From positions 1-34,709 of the forward strand of contig JAHHGV010000066.1 of the NCBI GenBank assembly GCA_019359695.1: 34,709 nucleotides of DNA, in the 5' to 3' direction. The translations under genes were made by a program, and so were the position numbers. The stretch is from Brasilonema angustatum HA4187-MV1. GTDB taxonomy: Bacteria; Cyanobacteriota; Cyanobacteriia; Cyanobacteriales; Nostocaceae. Positions 26,901 to 32,486 of this stretch are shown here, piece by piece (position 1 is the stretch's first letter; each line of letters begins with the position of its first letter). The notes under the pieces were generated by a model. The model was not told the DNA's origin. It searched no databases and saw only the letters and a program-made list of their open reading frames with translations.

Positions 26901-28350
26901 TGGTCGCCAAGATCGTCAAGTTAAGATTCGCGGCATACGTATTGAACTTGGAGAAATTGAGACAGTATTAGGACAACACCCATCTGTGCATCAGACTGTA
27001 GTAATTGCCCATGAAGAACGCTTAGTGGCTTACATTATCACCATTCAGGATTCAACACCTACCATTAGTGAAATTCGACGCTTTCTTTCCACTAAGCTGC
27101 CACAGTACATGCTACCTTCTAGTTTTGTCTTCCTAAATAGCTTACCACTGACACCCAACGGCAAGATAGACCACCGCGCTTTACCTACACCTTCTAACAT
27201 TAATAACTTAGACACATTTGTCGAACCCCGTAACCAATTAGAACTGCAACTGGTGCAAATTTGGTCAAAGATTCTCAAAGTTGACAAAGTGGGAGTACAA
27301 GATAACTTTTTTGACCTTGGTGGTCATTCGCTTTTAGCTCCTTACTTAATGACTCAAATCAAGCAGCTGTTTGGTAAAGATTTACCTTTAGCAAGCCTCT
27401 TCCAAAACCCAACTATTGAACAGTTGGCAACAATTTTACAAATAAACTCGGATTACTCAAATTCGTCATGTCTAGTACCAATTCAGCCAAACGGTTCAAA
27501 GTTACCTTTCTTCTGCATTCCCGGCGCTGGTGGCGAGCCTTTCTACTTGTATCACTTAGGGCGTTATTTAGGAGTTGACCAACCTTTATACAGTTTTCAA
27601 GCAAACAATCTAGATGAATTAGAATCAGCCACCCGAATTAAGGATATGGCTAGTCATTATATTCAAGCAATGCAAGCCGTTCAGCCACAAGGCCCATACT
27701 TTTTAGGAGGGCATTCTTTAGGAAGTATAGTAGCTTTTGAAATGGCGGCTCAGTTACTTCATCAAAGACATGAGGTTGCTCTAGTCGTCATGATTGATAT
27801 GTCAGCACCAACCTCTAAAGACAAAAAAGCACGTATTGAGCGTCTTGATTGGGATCATGCTAGGTGGTTGATTGAGTTGGTCAAAGCAGTAGAAGTTTCT
27901 CTATCAACGAACGAAGTTTCTCTATCAACGAACATCGATATTTCTTACGATACCCTGCGATCGTTGCCTGTGAAGGAGCAACTAAAATACGTTTTACAGC
28001 ATTTAAAAATGGTGAATATGCTCCCTCCTAACGCTGAAACTACGCAGTTGAAAAACATGGTGCAAGCTTTAAAAGCTAACTCTCTATCTCTAATTAATTA
28101 TGTACCACAACAAATTTATCCTGGTCGAATTACCCTTCTATGTGCCAGCGAGACTCCTCCGGAACGGTTGGCTAGCAAGTTTTCTGAGATTTCCCAGGAT
28201 TCTACCTGTGGCTGGAGTGAGTTTTCTTGCGAACCAGTAGATATCCATTTTGTTCCGGGCAACCATATCACGATGATGGCTGAACCCCACGTCCAGGTCT
28301 TAGCCGAACGGTTGAAAGCTTGTATCCAGAAAGCACAAGCAAACATCTAA
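20911..28350 (+). CDS. NRPS modules 5-6 with terminal thioesterase: Tyr, then unassigned
   Basis: A 2479-residue terminal synthetase. TubC_N (1-55) docks with the PKS. The first C domain has HHIVFDSWS (first His 206), with Ser in place of the usual Gly. A domain 5 (YTSGSTG at 682) reads DASTIAAVC(K), Tyr-type, with no methyltransferase. Its carrier serine is 1064. The second C domain has HHIVSDGWS (1256). A domain 6 is unlike the others: FTSGTTGVPKG at 1751, VVLRD after the first specificity Asp (1796), and code DVRHFALLA(K), which I cannot assign. Its carrier serine is 2140. The type I thioesterase (about 2180-2479) has Ser2269 in GHSLG and a probable catalytic His2452 in GNHITMM. It should release the chain by hydrolysis or macrocyclisation; Thr of module 2 or a Tyr hydroxyl are possible ring-closing nucleophiles. 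A dispersed repeat lies between C and A of module 6 and a 21-bp duplication in the thioesterase. Confidence 0.95.
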   Translation: MNLKQFVVELSHQDVELWVEGNRLCVDAPEGVLTPQTRDLLAKYKTELILLLDEKNTDTATDLPLIKAERPQNIPLSFAQEQLWLLNQLEPDNPFYNEYVALKLHGHLNVVALEQSLNKIISRHEVLRTNFQTFSEQPVQVIADSLTLSVPVVDLTKLPESEREIAYQQLATAETARPFDLTSSPLIRVSVAKLTEVEYALVLTIHHIVFDSWSMGVLMGELTTIYSALCNNSSPELPELPIQYADFAIWQREWLQTEVLQTQLDYWKQLLKNAPTLLELPTDKPRPAIQTYRGATQYIKSSNELSKALANFSRQEGATLFMTLFAAYVTLLYRYTGSDDIVVGTPLANRDRLEFEGLIGFFVNTLVLRTDLSGNPSFQQLLSRVRQVTLQAYTHPDLPFEELVKALQPQRNLSHTPLFQVLFVLQNVPISEVDLAGLTLSSLPVEGATAKFDLSLSMQNTATGLVSVWQYNADLFDASTIERMGGHFVTLLKSIVNNPQQQISQLPLLTEVEQQQLLVEWNNTQSHYPQDKCIHQLFEEQCLSTPDAVAVVFENQHLTYRQLNCHANSLAHYVKSLGVKPDTLVSICVERSLDMVVGVLGILKAGGAYLPLDPDYPPERLNFMLEDTQVQVLLTQRRLVDKLPEHQAKLICLDEVWEQIAQNNQDNPTSGVKAFHLANVIYTSGSTGRPKGVMVEHKGLCNLAQAQIQTFGVNSDSRVLQFASFSFDASISEILMTLGSGATLYLGTKDSLLPGQPLIERLRDYCITHITLPPSALAVMSQEELPALQTIIVAGEACSAELIKQWSVGKNFFNAYGPTEASVCATIAKHTDDKKISIGKAIANTQVYILDQNLQPVPVGVPGELHIAGVGLARGYLNRSELTQEKFIFNPFGSGRLYKTGDKARYLPDGNIEYIGRIDNQVKIRGFRIELGEIETVLGQHSDVRVSCVIAREDNKSDKRLVAYVVAHQQCTPTISELRQFLKAKLPDYMMPQAFVILESLPLTPNGKVNRRALPTPDLHSERIDKYVAPRNPIEEMLAQIWAQVLTVELVGIRDNFFELGGHSLLATQLVSRIRNIFKVELPLRELFAKATVAELAQSIGQLQQQNLELTSPPILRRAENAQLPLSFAQQRLWFLDQLQPLGSLYNIPLTLRLFGTLNQPALEQSLQEIIHRHEALRTNFITVDGKPSQIIQTQTNWSLSIIDCEDLPTSEKEIVTQQLVQKQAQQPFNLADEPLVRATLVVLSDTEHALLVYIHHIVSDGWSMGVFIQELASLYNAYSQGLSSPLAPLPIQYADFAIWQRNWLQGDVLQSQLSYWQQQLADAPTLLSLPTDRPRGAVQTYHGAYQELVLSKELSVALKQLSQKESCTLFMTLLATFQILLWRYSGQDNICIGTPIANRNRAEVEGLIGFFINTLVLRTRLDGNPSFRQLLSRVQEVALGAYAHQDLPFEMLVEALQPERNLSHNPIFQVWFNLQNLAQTQVELFGLSLEPILMSEAASKFDLSLYVAEHEQGITLQLLYNADLFTSERMVEMVQQYHHLLNQIVVDPDSALAKLTVRGASPIGEGIASYSLVTPQARLLLPDPTTAIPEPEYELVTTTFTSWVNSTPERSAVCQASRTWNYGELGKSAQALARVMLSHGIKRGDVVVLYGTSSFGLIASAIAVLLSGGVLLTIDPQLPSQRHRLMLQEAKAKLILYVESQPSKDLEIWQSLTIIYVNPDTVAAINSLESSHTIPLPEISGDDAAYIFFTSGTTGVPKGVLGCHKGMAHFLNWQRQTFGIGQQDRIAQLTGFSFDVVLRDIFLPLTSGATLCLPAQGDKLEPTKILRYLEREQISVLHTVPSLAQSWLANVPSESLHNLRWLFLAGEPLKKTLVLQWRDAFPQAGEIVNLYGPTETTLAKCYYQVPSEPREGVQPVGQTLPETQALVLGANHQLCGIGEPGEIVLRTPFRSLGYINAPEEMRSRFVKNHFRNDEGDLLYYTGDHGRYLPDGSLEILGRQDRQVKIRGIRIELGEIETVLGQHPSVHQTVVIAHEERLVAYIITIQDSTPTISEIRRFLSTKLPQYMLPSSFVFLNSLPLTPNGKIDHRALPTPSNINNLDTFVEPRNQLELQLVQIWSKILKVDKVGVQDNFFDLGGHSLLAPYLMTQIKQLFGKDLPLASLFQNPTIEQLATILQINSDYSNSSCLVPIQPNGSKLPFFCIPGAGGEPFYLYHLGRYLGVDQPLYSFQANNLDELESATRIKDMASHYIQAMQAVQPQGPYFLGGHSLGSIVAFEMAAQLLHQRHEVALVVMIDMSAPTSKDKKARIERLDWDHARWLIELVKAVEVSLSTNEVSLSTNIDISYDTLRSLPVKEQLKYVLQHLKMVNMLPPNAETTQLKNMVQALKANSLSLINYVPQQIYPGRITLLCASETPPERLASKFSEISQDSTCGWSEFSCEPVDIHFVPGNHITMMAEPHVQVLAERLKACIQKAQANI
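25576..25615. repeat. Dispersed repeat in the module 6 C-A linker
   Basis: A GC-rich, partly palindromic sequence (CGCGGAGCGTCTCCG) encodes VRGASPIGEGI in frame between the C and A domains. It resembles the element at 6463-6497 and the dispersed repeats of Nostoc genomes. Confidence 0.75.
27892..27933. repeat. 21-bp perfect tandem duplication in the thioesterase
   Basis: Bases 27892-27912 are repeated exactly at 27913-27933, giving EVSLSTN twice. It falls in the lid-like middle of the thioesterase, between the catalytic serine and histidine. Confidence 0.95.
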
Positions 28351-28409
28351 ACCTTTCAATTAGTCTCCTTTAGTATTATTGGGAAGGGTTTAGTTAAGTT
28401 TAAATTAAA

Positions 28410-29222
28410 ATGTCAGAGAACTGCATTATGACTACTTTTCATCAGATGAAATCCAAGGTGTGGGAAAAAAAGCAAGAGTATCCCTTAACTACAGAGTCTT
28501 TAAGAATGCTCTTGAATAACCGAACTCCTTTAATTCGATTAAAAGAATTTGCTACACCACAAGAGTGTGAGAGTTTAGTAGCTCAAGCTCAATTGTTCAA
28601 CTTTGACTGCTATCAAGATGTGCATCCCAAGATTGAGCGAATTGGTATCACAGTATTTGAATATAATCACATTAGTAAAACAGCTTATTTTCAAGCAGTA
28701 GAACGCACAACTAAATTAAGAGACTGCATTATGGCAGCGTCTTTCAATCCATTAGAACGCTTAATGGTAAAAATTCGACAGTGTACAGGCGCGACTGTGC
28801 GAATTGCTTCAGAACCCTTCTATGGTAATTATTATGCAGGGCTGATTAGAAAAATAGAGCAAGGTACTCAACTTCATATTGATTATGCCCCGTTAGAACA
28901 ATCCCAATGGGAAGTTGGTACAGTTATTTCTCAACTTTCCTGGAATTTGTATTTAAAATTTTCTCCTAATAATCATGGCAAAACACGTATTTACGGTCGC
29001 CAGTGGCAACCAGGAGATGACCAATATAAACTCGATTCCTACGGCTATAGTGATACAGTAATTGCAGATGCAGATATGATCGCTTTCCAACCTTATGTAG
29101 GAGATGTATTCATTTTCAATACACGCAATTTTCACACTGTTGAGCCGATGAATGGACGACGTGTGACTTTCACTTCCGCGATTGGATTACTACCTAACGG
29201 TGAAATTATTTTGTGGTCTTGA
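28410..29222 (+). CDS. Fe(II)/2-oxoglutarate oxygenase, probable leucine 5-hydroxylase
   Basis: A 270-residue non-haem iron dioxygenase. The metal triad is His156 and Asp158 (QLHIDYA) with His242 (NFHTVEP), followed by an Arg in GRRVTF that would bind 2-oxoglutarate. It comes directly before the nosE-type gene. In cyanobacterial and griselimycin pathways, 4-methylproline starts with hydroxylation of the delta carbon of Leu by such an enzyme (LdoA of Nostoc punctiforme, GriE). I therefore infer that it makes 5-hydroxyleucine. The alternative is a tailoring hydroxylase of the peptide. No strong ribosome-binding site precedes ATG 28410; an in-frame ATG at 28428 would drop six residues. The 59-base gap before it holds only an imperfect inverted repeat around 28349-28391. 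Confidence 0.85.
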   Translation: MSENCIMTTFHQMKSKVWEKKQEYPLTTESLRMLLNNRTPLIRLKEFATPQECESLVAQAQLFNFDCYQDVHPKIERIGITVFEYNHISKTAYFQAVERTTKLRDCIMAASFNPLERLMVKIRQCTGATVRIASEPFYGNYYAGLIRKIEQGTQLHIDYAPLEQSQWEVGTVISQLSWNLYLKFSPNNHGKTRIYGRQWQPGDDQYKLDSYGYSDTVIADADMIAFQPYVGDVFIFNTRNFHTVEPMNGRRVTFTSAIGLLPNGEIILWS

Positions 29223-29278
29223 AGCTGATCAGTAGGAGGTAGGAAGCAATTTAGTAAACATAGTGAGGAAGTGATTCT

Positions 29279-30382
29279 ATGCCTTTAGCAGCTGTGATGA
29301 CTGCTCCTAATCACCCAATTGAAGTCCAACAATTACCAGATCCAATTCTGGAAAAAGGTGGAATCATTATTGAAACCTTATATAGTGAAGTTTGTGGAAC
29401 TGATGTACATTTACTACGTGGGCACCTGCAGGGAGTACCGTATCCAATTATCCCTGGGCATTTCTCAGTTGGTCGTGTGGTAGAAACAGGTGGACTCCTT
29501 TGTGATGTCAATGGTAAGTTAATTCAACCTGGAGACTTCGCCACTTTCTTGGATGTCCACGAAACCTGTTACAACTGCTGGTATTGTCTAGTAGCCAAAG
29601 CATCCACTCGCTGTCCACAACGCAAGGTTTATGGTGTTACCTACTCAGCGAAAGATGGGTTATTGGGTGGTTGGTCTGAACTAATTTACCTCAAACCAGG
29701 GGTTAAAGTTCTAACTTTACCCGAAGAAGTCTCACCAAAGCAATTTATTGCTGGGGGGTGTGCGTTACCAACTGCACTACATGCAATTGATCGAGCGCAG
29801 ATTCAAATTGGCGATGTTGTTGTAGTGCAGGGTTGCGGACCTGTGGGTTTGAATGTAGCAATTTTAGCTTTGCTATCAGGTGCGGGCAAAGTGATTGTCA
29901 TTGATAAATTTGAGAGCCGATTATTAGTTGCCAAATCCTTCGGTGTAGATGAAACCCTTGTAATTAACGCTAATGAGCCACGACAACATATTGAGCGGGT
30001 TTTGGAATTGACGCACGGACACGGTGCTGATGTCACTATTGAAGCCACAGGCATTCCCATTGCTGTCAAAGAGGGTTTGAACATGACGAGAAATGGAGGT
30101 CGTTATGTTATTGTCGGGCATTACACAAATACGGGTGAAATTCTCATCAATCCACACTTGGAAATTAATCTAAAACATATTGATATTCGCGGAACTTGGG
30201 GAATTGATTTCAGCCATTTTTACAGAATGATTGAATTACTAAAACGTCATAGTGCTCCCGGCAAAAATATTGCTTGGTCAAGCATAATTAGTCGTTCATA
30301 TACTTTAGAAGAAATTAATCAAGCGCTGGCAGATGTAGAACAAGGGTGTGTATTAAAAGCTGTGATTCAACCTAATCTTTAA
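29279..30382 (+). CDS. nosE: NosE-type zinc-dependent dehydrogenase (4-methylproline pathway)
   Basis: A 367-residue medium-chain dehydrogenase. Cys39 (CGTD) and His61 fit the catalytic zinc site. Cys97, Cys100, Cys103 and Cys112 form the structural zinc lobe. GCGPVG (about 181-186) begins the Rossmann fold, and the acidic VID after the next strand suggests NAD(H). In the nostopeptolide pathway NosE oxidises 5-hydroxyleucine to the aldehyde, which closes to a methylpyrroline carboxylate. An oddity is GHF (60-62) where most relatives have GHE. GAGGAA (29265-29270) lies eight bases before the ATG. The gene sits between the putative Leu hydroxylase and the cupin gene, and the reductase follows next but one. 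The family is certain; the substrate is inferred from context. Confidence 0.9.
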   Translation: MPLAAVMTAPNHPIEVQQLPDPILEKGGIIIETLYSEVCGTDVHLLRGHLQGVPYPIIPGHFSVGRVVETGGLLCDVNGKLIQPGDFATFLDVHETCYNCWYCLVAKASTRCPQRKVYGVTYSAKDGLLGGWSELIYLKPGVKVLTLPEEVSPKQFIAGGCALPTALHAIDRAQIQIGDVVVVQGCGPVGLNVAILALLSGAGKVIVIDKFESRLLVAKSFGVDETLVINANEPRQHIERVLELTHGHGADVTIEATGIPIAVKEGLNMTRNGGRYVIVGHYTNTGEILINPHLEINLKHIDIRGTWGIDFSHFYRMIELLKRHSAPGKNIAWSSIISRSYTLEEINQALADVEQGCVLKAVIQPNL

Positions 30383-30416
30383 ATATTTTGATTACCAATA
30401 AACCTGAGGATTATCT

Positions 30417-31301
30417 ATGAATATCACTGTCGAAAATAATTTTAATCAAACTTCAGTAGGTGAAATTGAACGTATTCATAAACCTACGCCAGAGGACTTT
30501 AAACGCATAGTCCTCTCTTATAAACATCCTGTGATTTTTACTGGGATGTTAGATGAATGGAAAGCATATTCTTTATGGTCATTAGATTATTTGAATACTG
30601 TTTTAGGTGATAAAGAAATTACTGTTCGCGTTTCTGAAAATCAAAAATTTACCTACACTCCAAATAGTGACAAAAAGTACCAGACAACAAAAATGAAATT
30701 TACTGAATTCACAGATTGGATTGTGAATAAAAAAAATGACAACCAATACTATTACCTTCAGGGATATCCATTTGATACTACCTTTCCGGAATTATTTTCA
30801 GATATAAAAATTCCAGATATTATCGATAAAAACCTATGCCTCGATACTGCTCACTGGATGGGTATTTCAGAGATGGAGATTCCAGATTTTCTTGATAAAA
30901 CCTCATCACTGGCTACTATTTTTTGGATGAGTACCAATAGCAATATTACGCAACTACATCACGATTTCGTAGAAAGTGTGTTATGTCAAGTGCGTGGTCG
31001 AAAGCGAATTTTACTGTTTGAACCAAAACAAAGTCCCTTTCTATATCCTTTCCCTAAAAATTCAAAAATACCATTCCTGAGTCAATTAAATATTGACCAA
31101 CCTGACCTGGATAAATTTCCTCAATTTAAAAATGCAAAATATACAGAGTGTATCCTAAAATCAGGTGAAATACTATTTTTTCCCTCCTTTTGGTGGCATC
31201 AAGTCTACTCTCTCGATGAGCTAAATATTTCTGTTAGTTTTGTTTGGTATACAAAACTTAAAAAGTTTTTTAGACGCAAGATTTTCCAGGAAAACAAATA
31301 G
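30417..31301 (+). CDS. JmjC/cupin_8-type oxygenase, probable tailoring hydroxylase
   Basis: A 294-residue protein of the cupin_8 (JmjC-like) Fe(II)/2-oxoglutarate family. His181 and Asp183 (QLHHD) with His261 (FWWHQVY) fit the iron-binding triad. Typical family features are the early PVIFTGMLDEW stretch and IFWMS before the HxD motif. A 23-residue segment just upstream of the active site is tandemly duplicated (IPDIIDK... then IPDFLDK...). It is not needed for known 4-methylproline synthesis, so it may hydroxylate a residue of the peptide or a free amino acid; I cannot name the substrate. GAGGA (30406-30410) precedes the ATG by six bases. The gene sits between the nosE and nosF homologues, which implies shared expression. 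Confidence 0.85.
   Translation: MNITVENNFNQTSVGEIERIHKPTPEDFKRIVLSYKHPVIFTGMLDEWKAYSLWSLDYLNTVLGDKEITVRVSENQKFTYTPNSDKKYQTTKMKFTEFTDWIVNKKNDNQYYYLQGYPFDTTFPELFSDIKIPDIIDKNLCLDTAHWMGISEMEIPDFLDKTSSLATIFWMSTNSNITQLHHDFVESVLCQVRGRKRILLFEPKQSPFLYPFPKNSKIPFLSQLNIDQPDLDKFPQFKNAKYTECILKSGEILFFPSFWWHQVYSLDELNISVSFVWYTKLKKFFRRKIFQENK
30810..30947. repeat. 69-bp diverged tandem duplication in the cupin gene
   Basis: Bases 30810-30878 and 30879-30947 encode two 23-residue units, both starting IPD, with DK at positions 6-7 and WM at 16-17. The DNA is still alignable but diverged, so the event is not recent. The second unit leads straight into the iron-binding motif. Confidence 0.75.
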
Positions 31302-31559
31302 CGGGACTTAGACAAAAAACACCAAAAAAAAGCCTCAAATCTTTATACAGAAAGACTTTTACATCGTTTTGTCTGGTTTTTTGATACATCTGGGTTTGCG
31401 CTATTTTTGAGCATTTGGTGTATTTCCCTTAGTCTGTATGGGTTTGAGGCTTATTTTTCACTCAATTTTATTTAAGTCTCAATAGGGTCAAAAAACTTAG
31501 TTTCAATCGATGATAAAAATATCAGAGACTACTATTGGCTGGAATAACAGGGAGAAGAT
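31302..31559. other. Intergenic gap with an imperfect inverted repeat
   Basis: No gene is seen in these 258 bases. Arms 31324-31351 and 31433-31458 are imperfect inverted repeats: GCCTCAAA (31332) pairs with TTTGAGGC (31443) and ATACAGA (31345) with TCTGTAT (31433), enclosing about 80 bases. The left flank GGGACTTAGAC resembles ends of small cyanobacterial insertion elements. It could be a MITE-like remnant or a large transcript hairpin, since TTATTTTT follows the right arm. GGAGA at 31551-31555 serves the next gene. Confidence 0.6.
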
Positions 31560-32381
31560 ATGCTAAAAAACTTACGAATTGCCTTTATCGGCGGTGGCAC
31601 GATGGGCGAAATGATAATTAGTAGATTGTTATCAACAAAAACTGTTCAAAAACCTGAACTAATTATAGTCAGCGATCCACTTTCTACTCGATGCCTTGAT
31701 TTAGAAAAGGAATATGGACTAAGTACTACAAAGAGCAACATAGAAGCTGTGCAAGGTGCATCGATTGTAATCTTGGCGGTGAAACCGCAGGTTTTGGCAG
31801 AGGTTATGGCTATGCTGAAGGATAAAATTCCACCTGATACTTTAGTAATTAGTATTGTAAGTGGAGTGAGTATTCCATCTCTGTGCCAAGGGTTAAATCA
31901 TGCTGCTGTTGTTCGTACAATGCCGAATATTGCAGTACAAGTTGGTCATGGAACTACGGTGTGGAGTGCATCATCAAGTGTGACAGAAATACAGCGATCG
32001 CATACCCAAGTCATTTTACAAGCATTAGGCAAAGAATTTGCGACTCAAAATGAACATTACCTTGATATGGCAACGGCGCTGAGTAGTGCGGGGACTGGAT
32101 TTGTATTTCTCTACATTGAAGCGATGATTGATGCTGGGGTGAGGATGGGTTTAACTCGGACACAAGCCCAAGAACTAACATTGCATACGATTGCTGGTAG
32201 TGTAGAACTTATGTTTCACACGAGTGAACATCCAGCAGTCTTACGCAACAAGGTAACTAGTCCTGGGGGAGTGACTGCTGCTGGTCTTTACGAGTTAGAA
32301 AAAGGTGGTATGCGAACTGTCATCTCTAATGCGGTGCTTGCTGCTTTGAGCCGCACTCAAGAATTAGGTAATATGAGTTGA
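31560..32381 (+). CDS. nosF: NosF-type pyrroline-5-carboxylate reductase (4-methylproline)
   Basis: A 273-residue reductase of the ProC family. The N-terminal Rossmann motif is GGGTMG (11-16). The conserved C-terminal part has SSAGTGFVFLYIEAM and the family signature SPGGVTAAGLYELE. Length and motifs match P5C reductase throughout. In the nostopeptolide and spumigin pathways NosF reduces the methylpyrroline carboxylate formed after NosE to 4-methylproline. Placement with a NosE homologue, and the Pro-type module 3 A domain, support that role over housekeeping proline synthesis. GGAGA ends four bases before the ATG. The 258-base gap upstream may give it its own expression level. Confidence 0.92.
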   Translation: MLKNLRIAFIGGGTMGEMIISRLLSTKTVQKPELIIVSDPLSTRCLDLEKEYGLSTTKSNIEAVQGASIVILAVKPQVLAEVMAMLKDKIPPDTLVISIVSGVSIPSLCQGLNHAAVVRTMPNIAVQVGHGTTVWSASSSVTEIQRSHTQVILQALGKEFATQNEHYLDMATALSSAGTGFVFLYIEAMIDAGVRMGLTRTQAQELTLHTIAGSVELMFHTSEHPAVLRNKVTSPGGVTAAGLYELEKGGMRTVISNAVLAALSRTQELGNMS

Positions 32382-32432
32382 AATTTTAGTCTTCCGTGGA
32401 TTTTTTTATTTGGTAATTATGACTGATTATTG

Positions 32433-32448
32433 AATACTAAAAAGTATT
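32433..32448. other. Small inverted repeat before the exporter gene
   Basis: AATACT-AAAA-AGTATT forms a short perfect hairpin in the 105-base AT-rich gap between the reductase and exporter genes. It is too weak to be called a terminator; it may be an operator or chance. Confidence 0.3.
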
Positions 32449-32486
32449 AAATTCCATTTTTAAAAATTGCAGTTGATTTGTCAAAT

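Noticed and set aside
802-28350. Identity with the nostopeptolide, nostocyclopeptide or cryptophycin clusters
   Set aside because: Module order and predicted residues differ from what I recall: there is a thioesterase rather than a terminal reductase, tandem methyltransferases in the first module and only one PKS module.
6396-28350. Epimerase domains in the NRPS genes
   Set aside because: Every carrier domain is followed directly by a C domain, the thioesterase or the protein end; no E-domain segment is present.
32478-32486. TTG at 32478 as start of the exporter
   Set aside because: An in-frame ATG lies nine bases on; neither has a ribosome-binding site, so the ATG is preferred, with low certainty.
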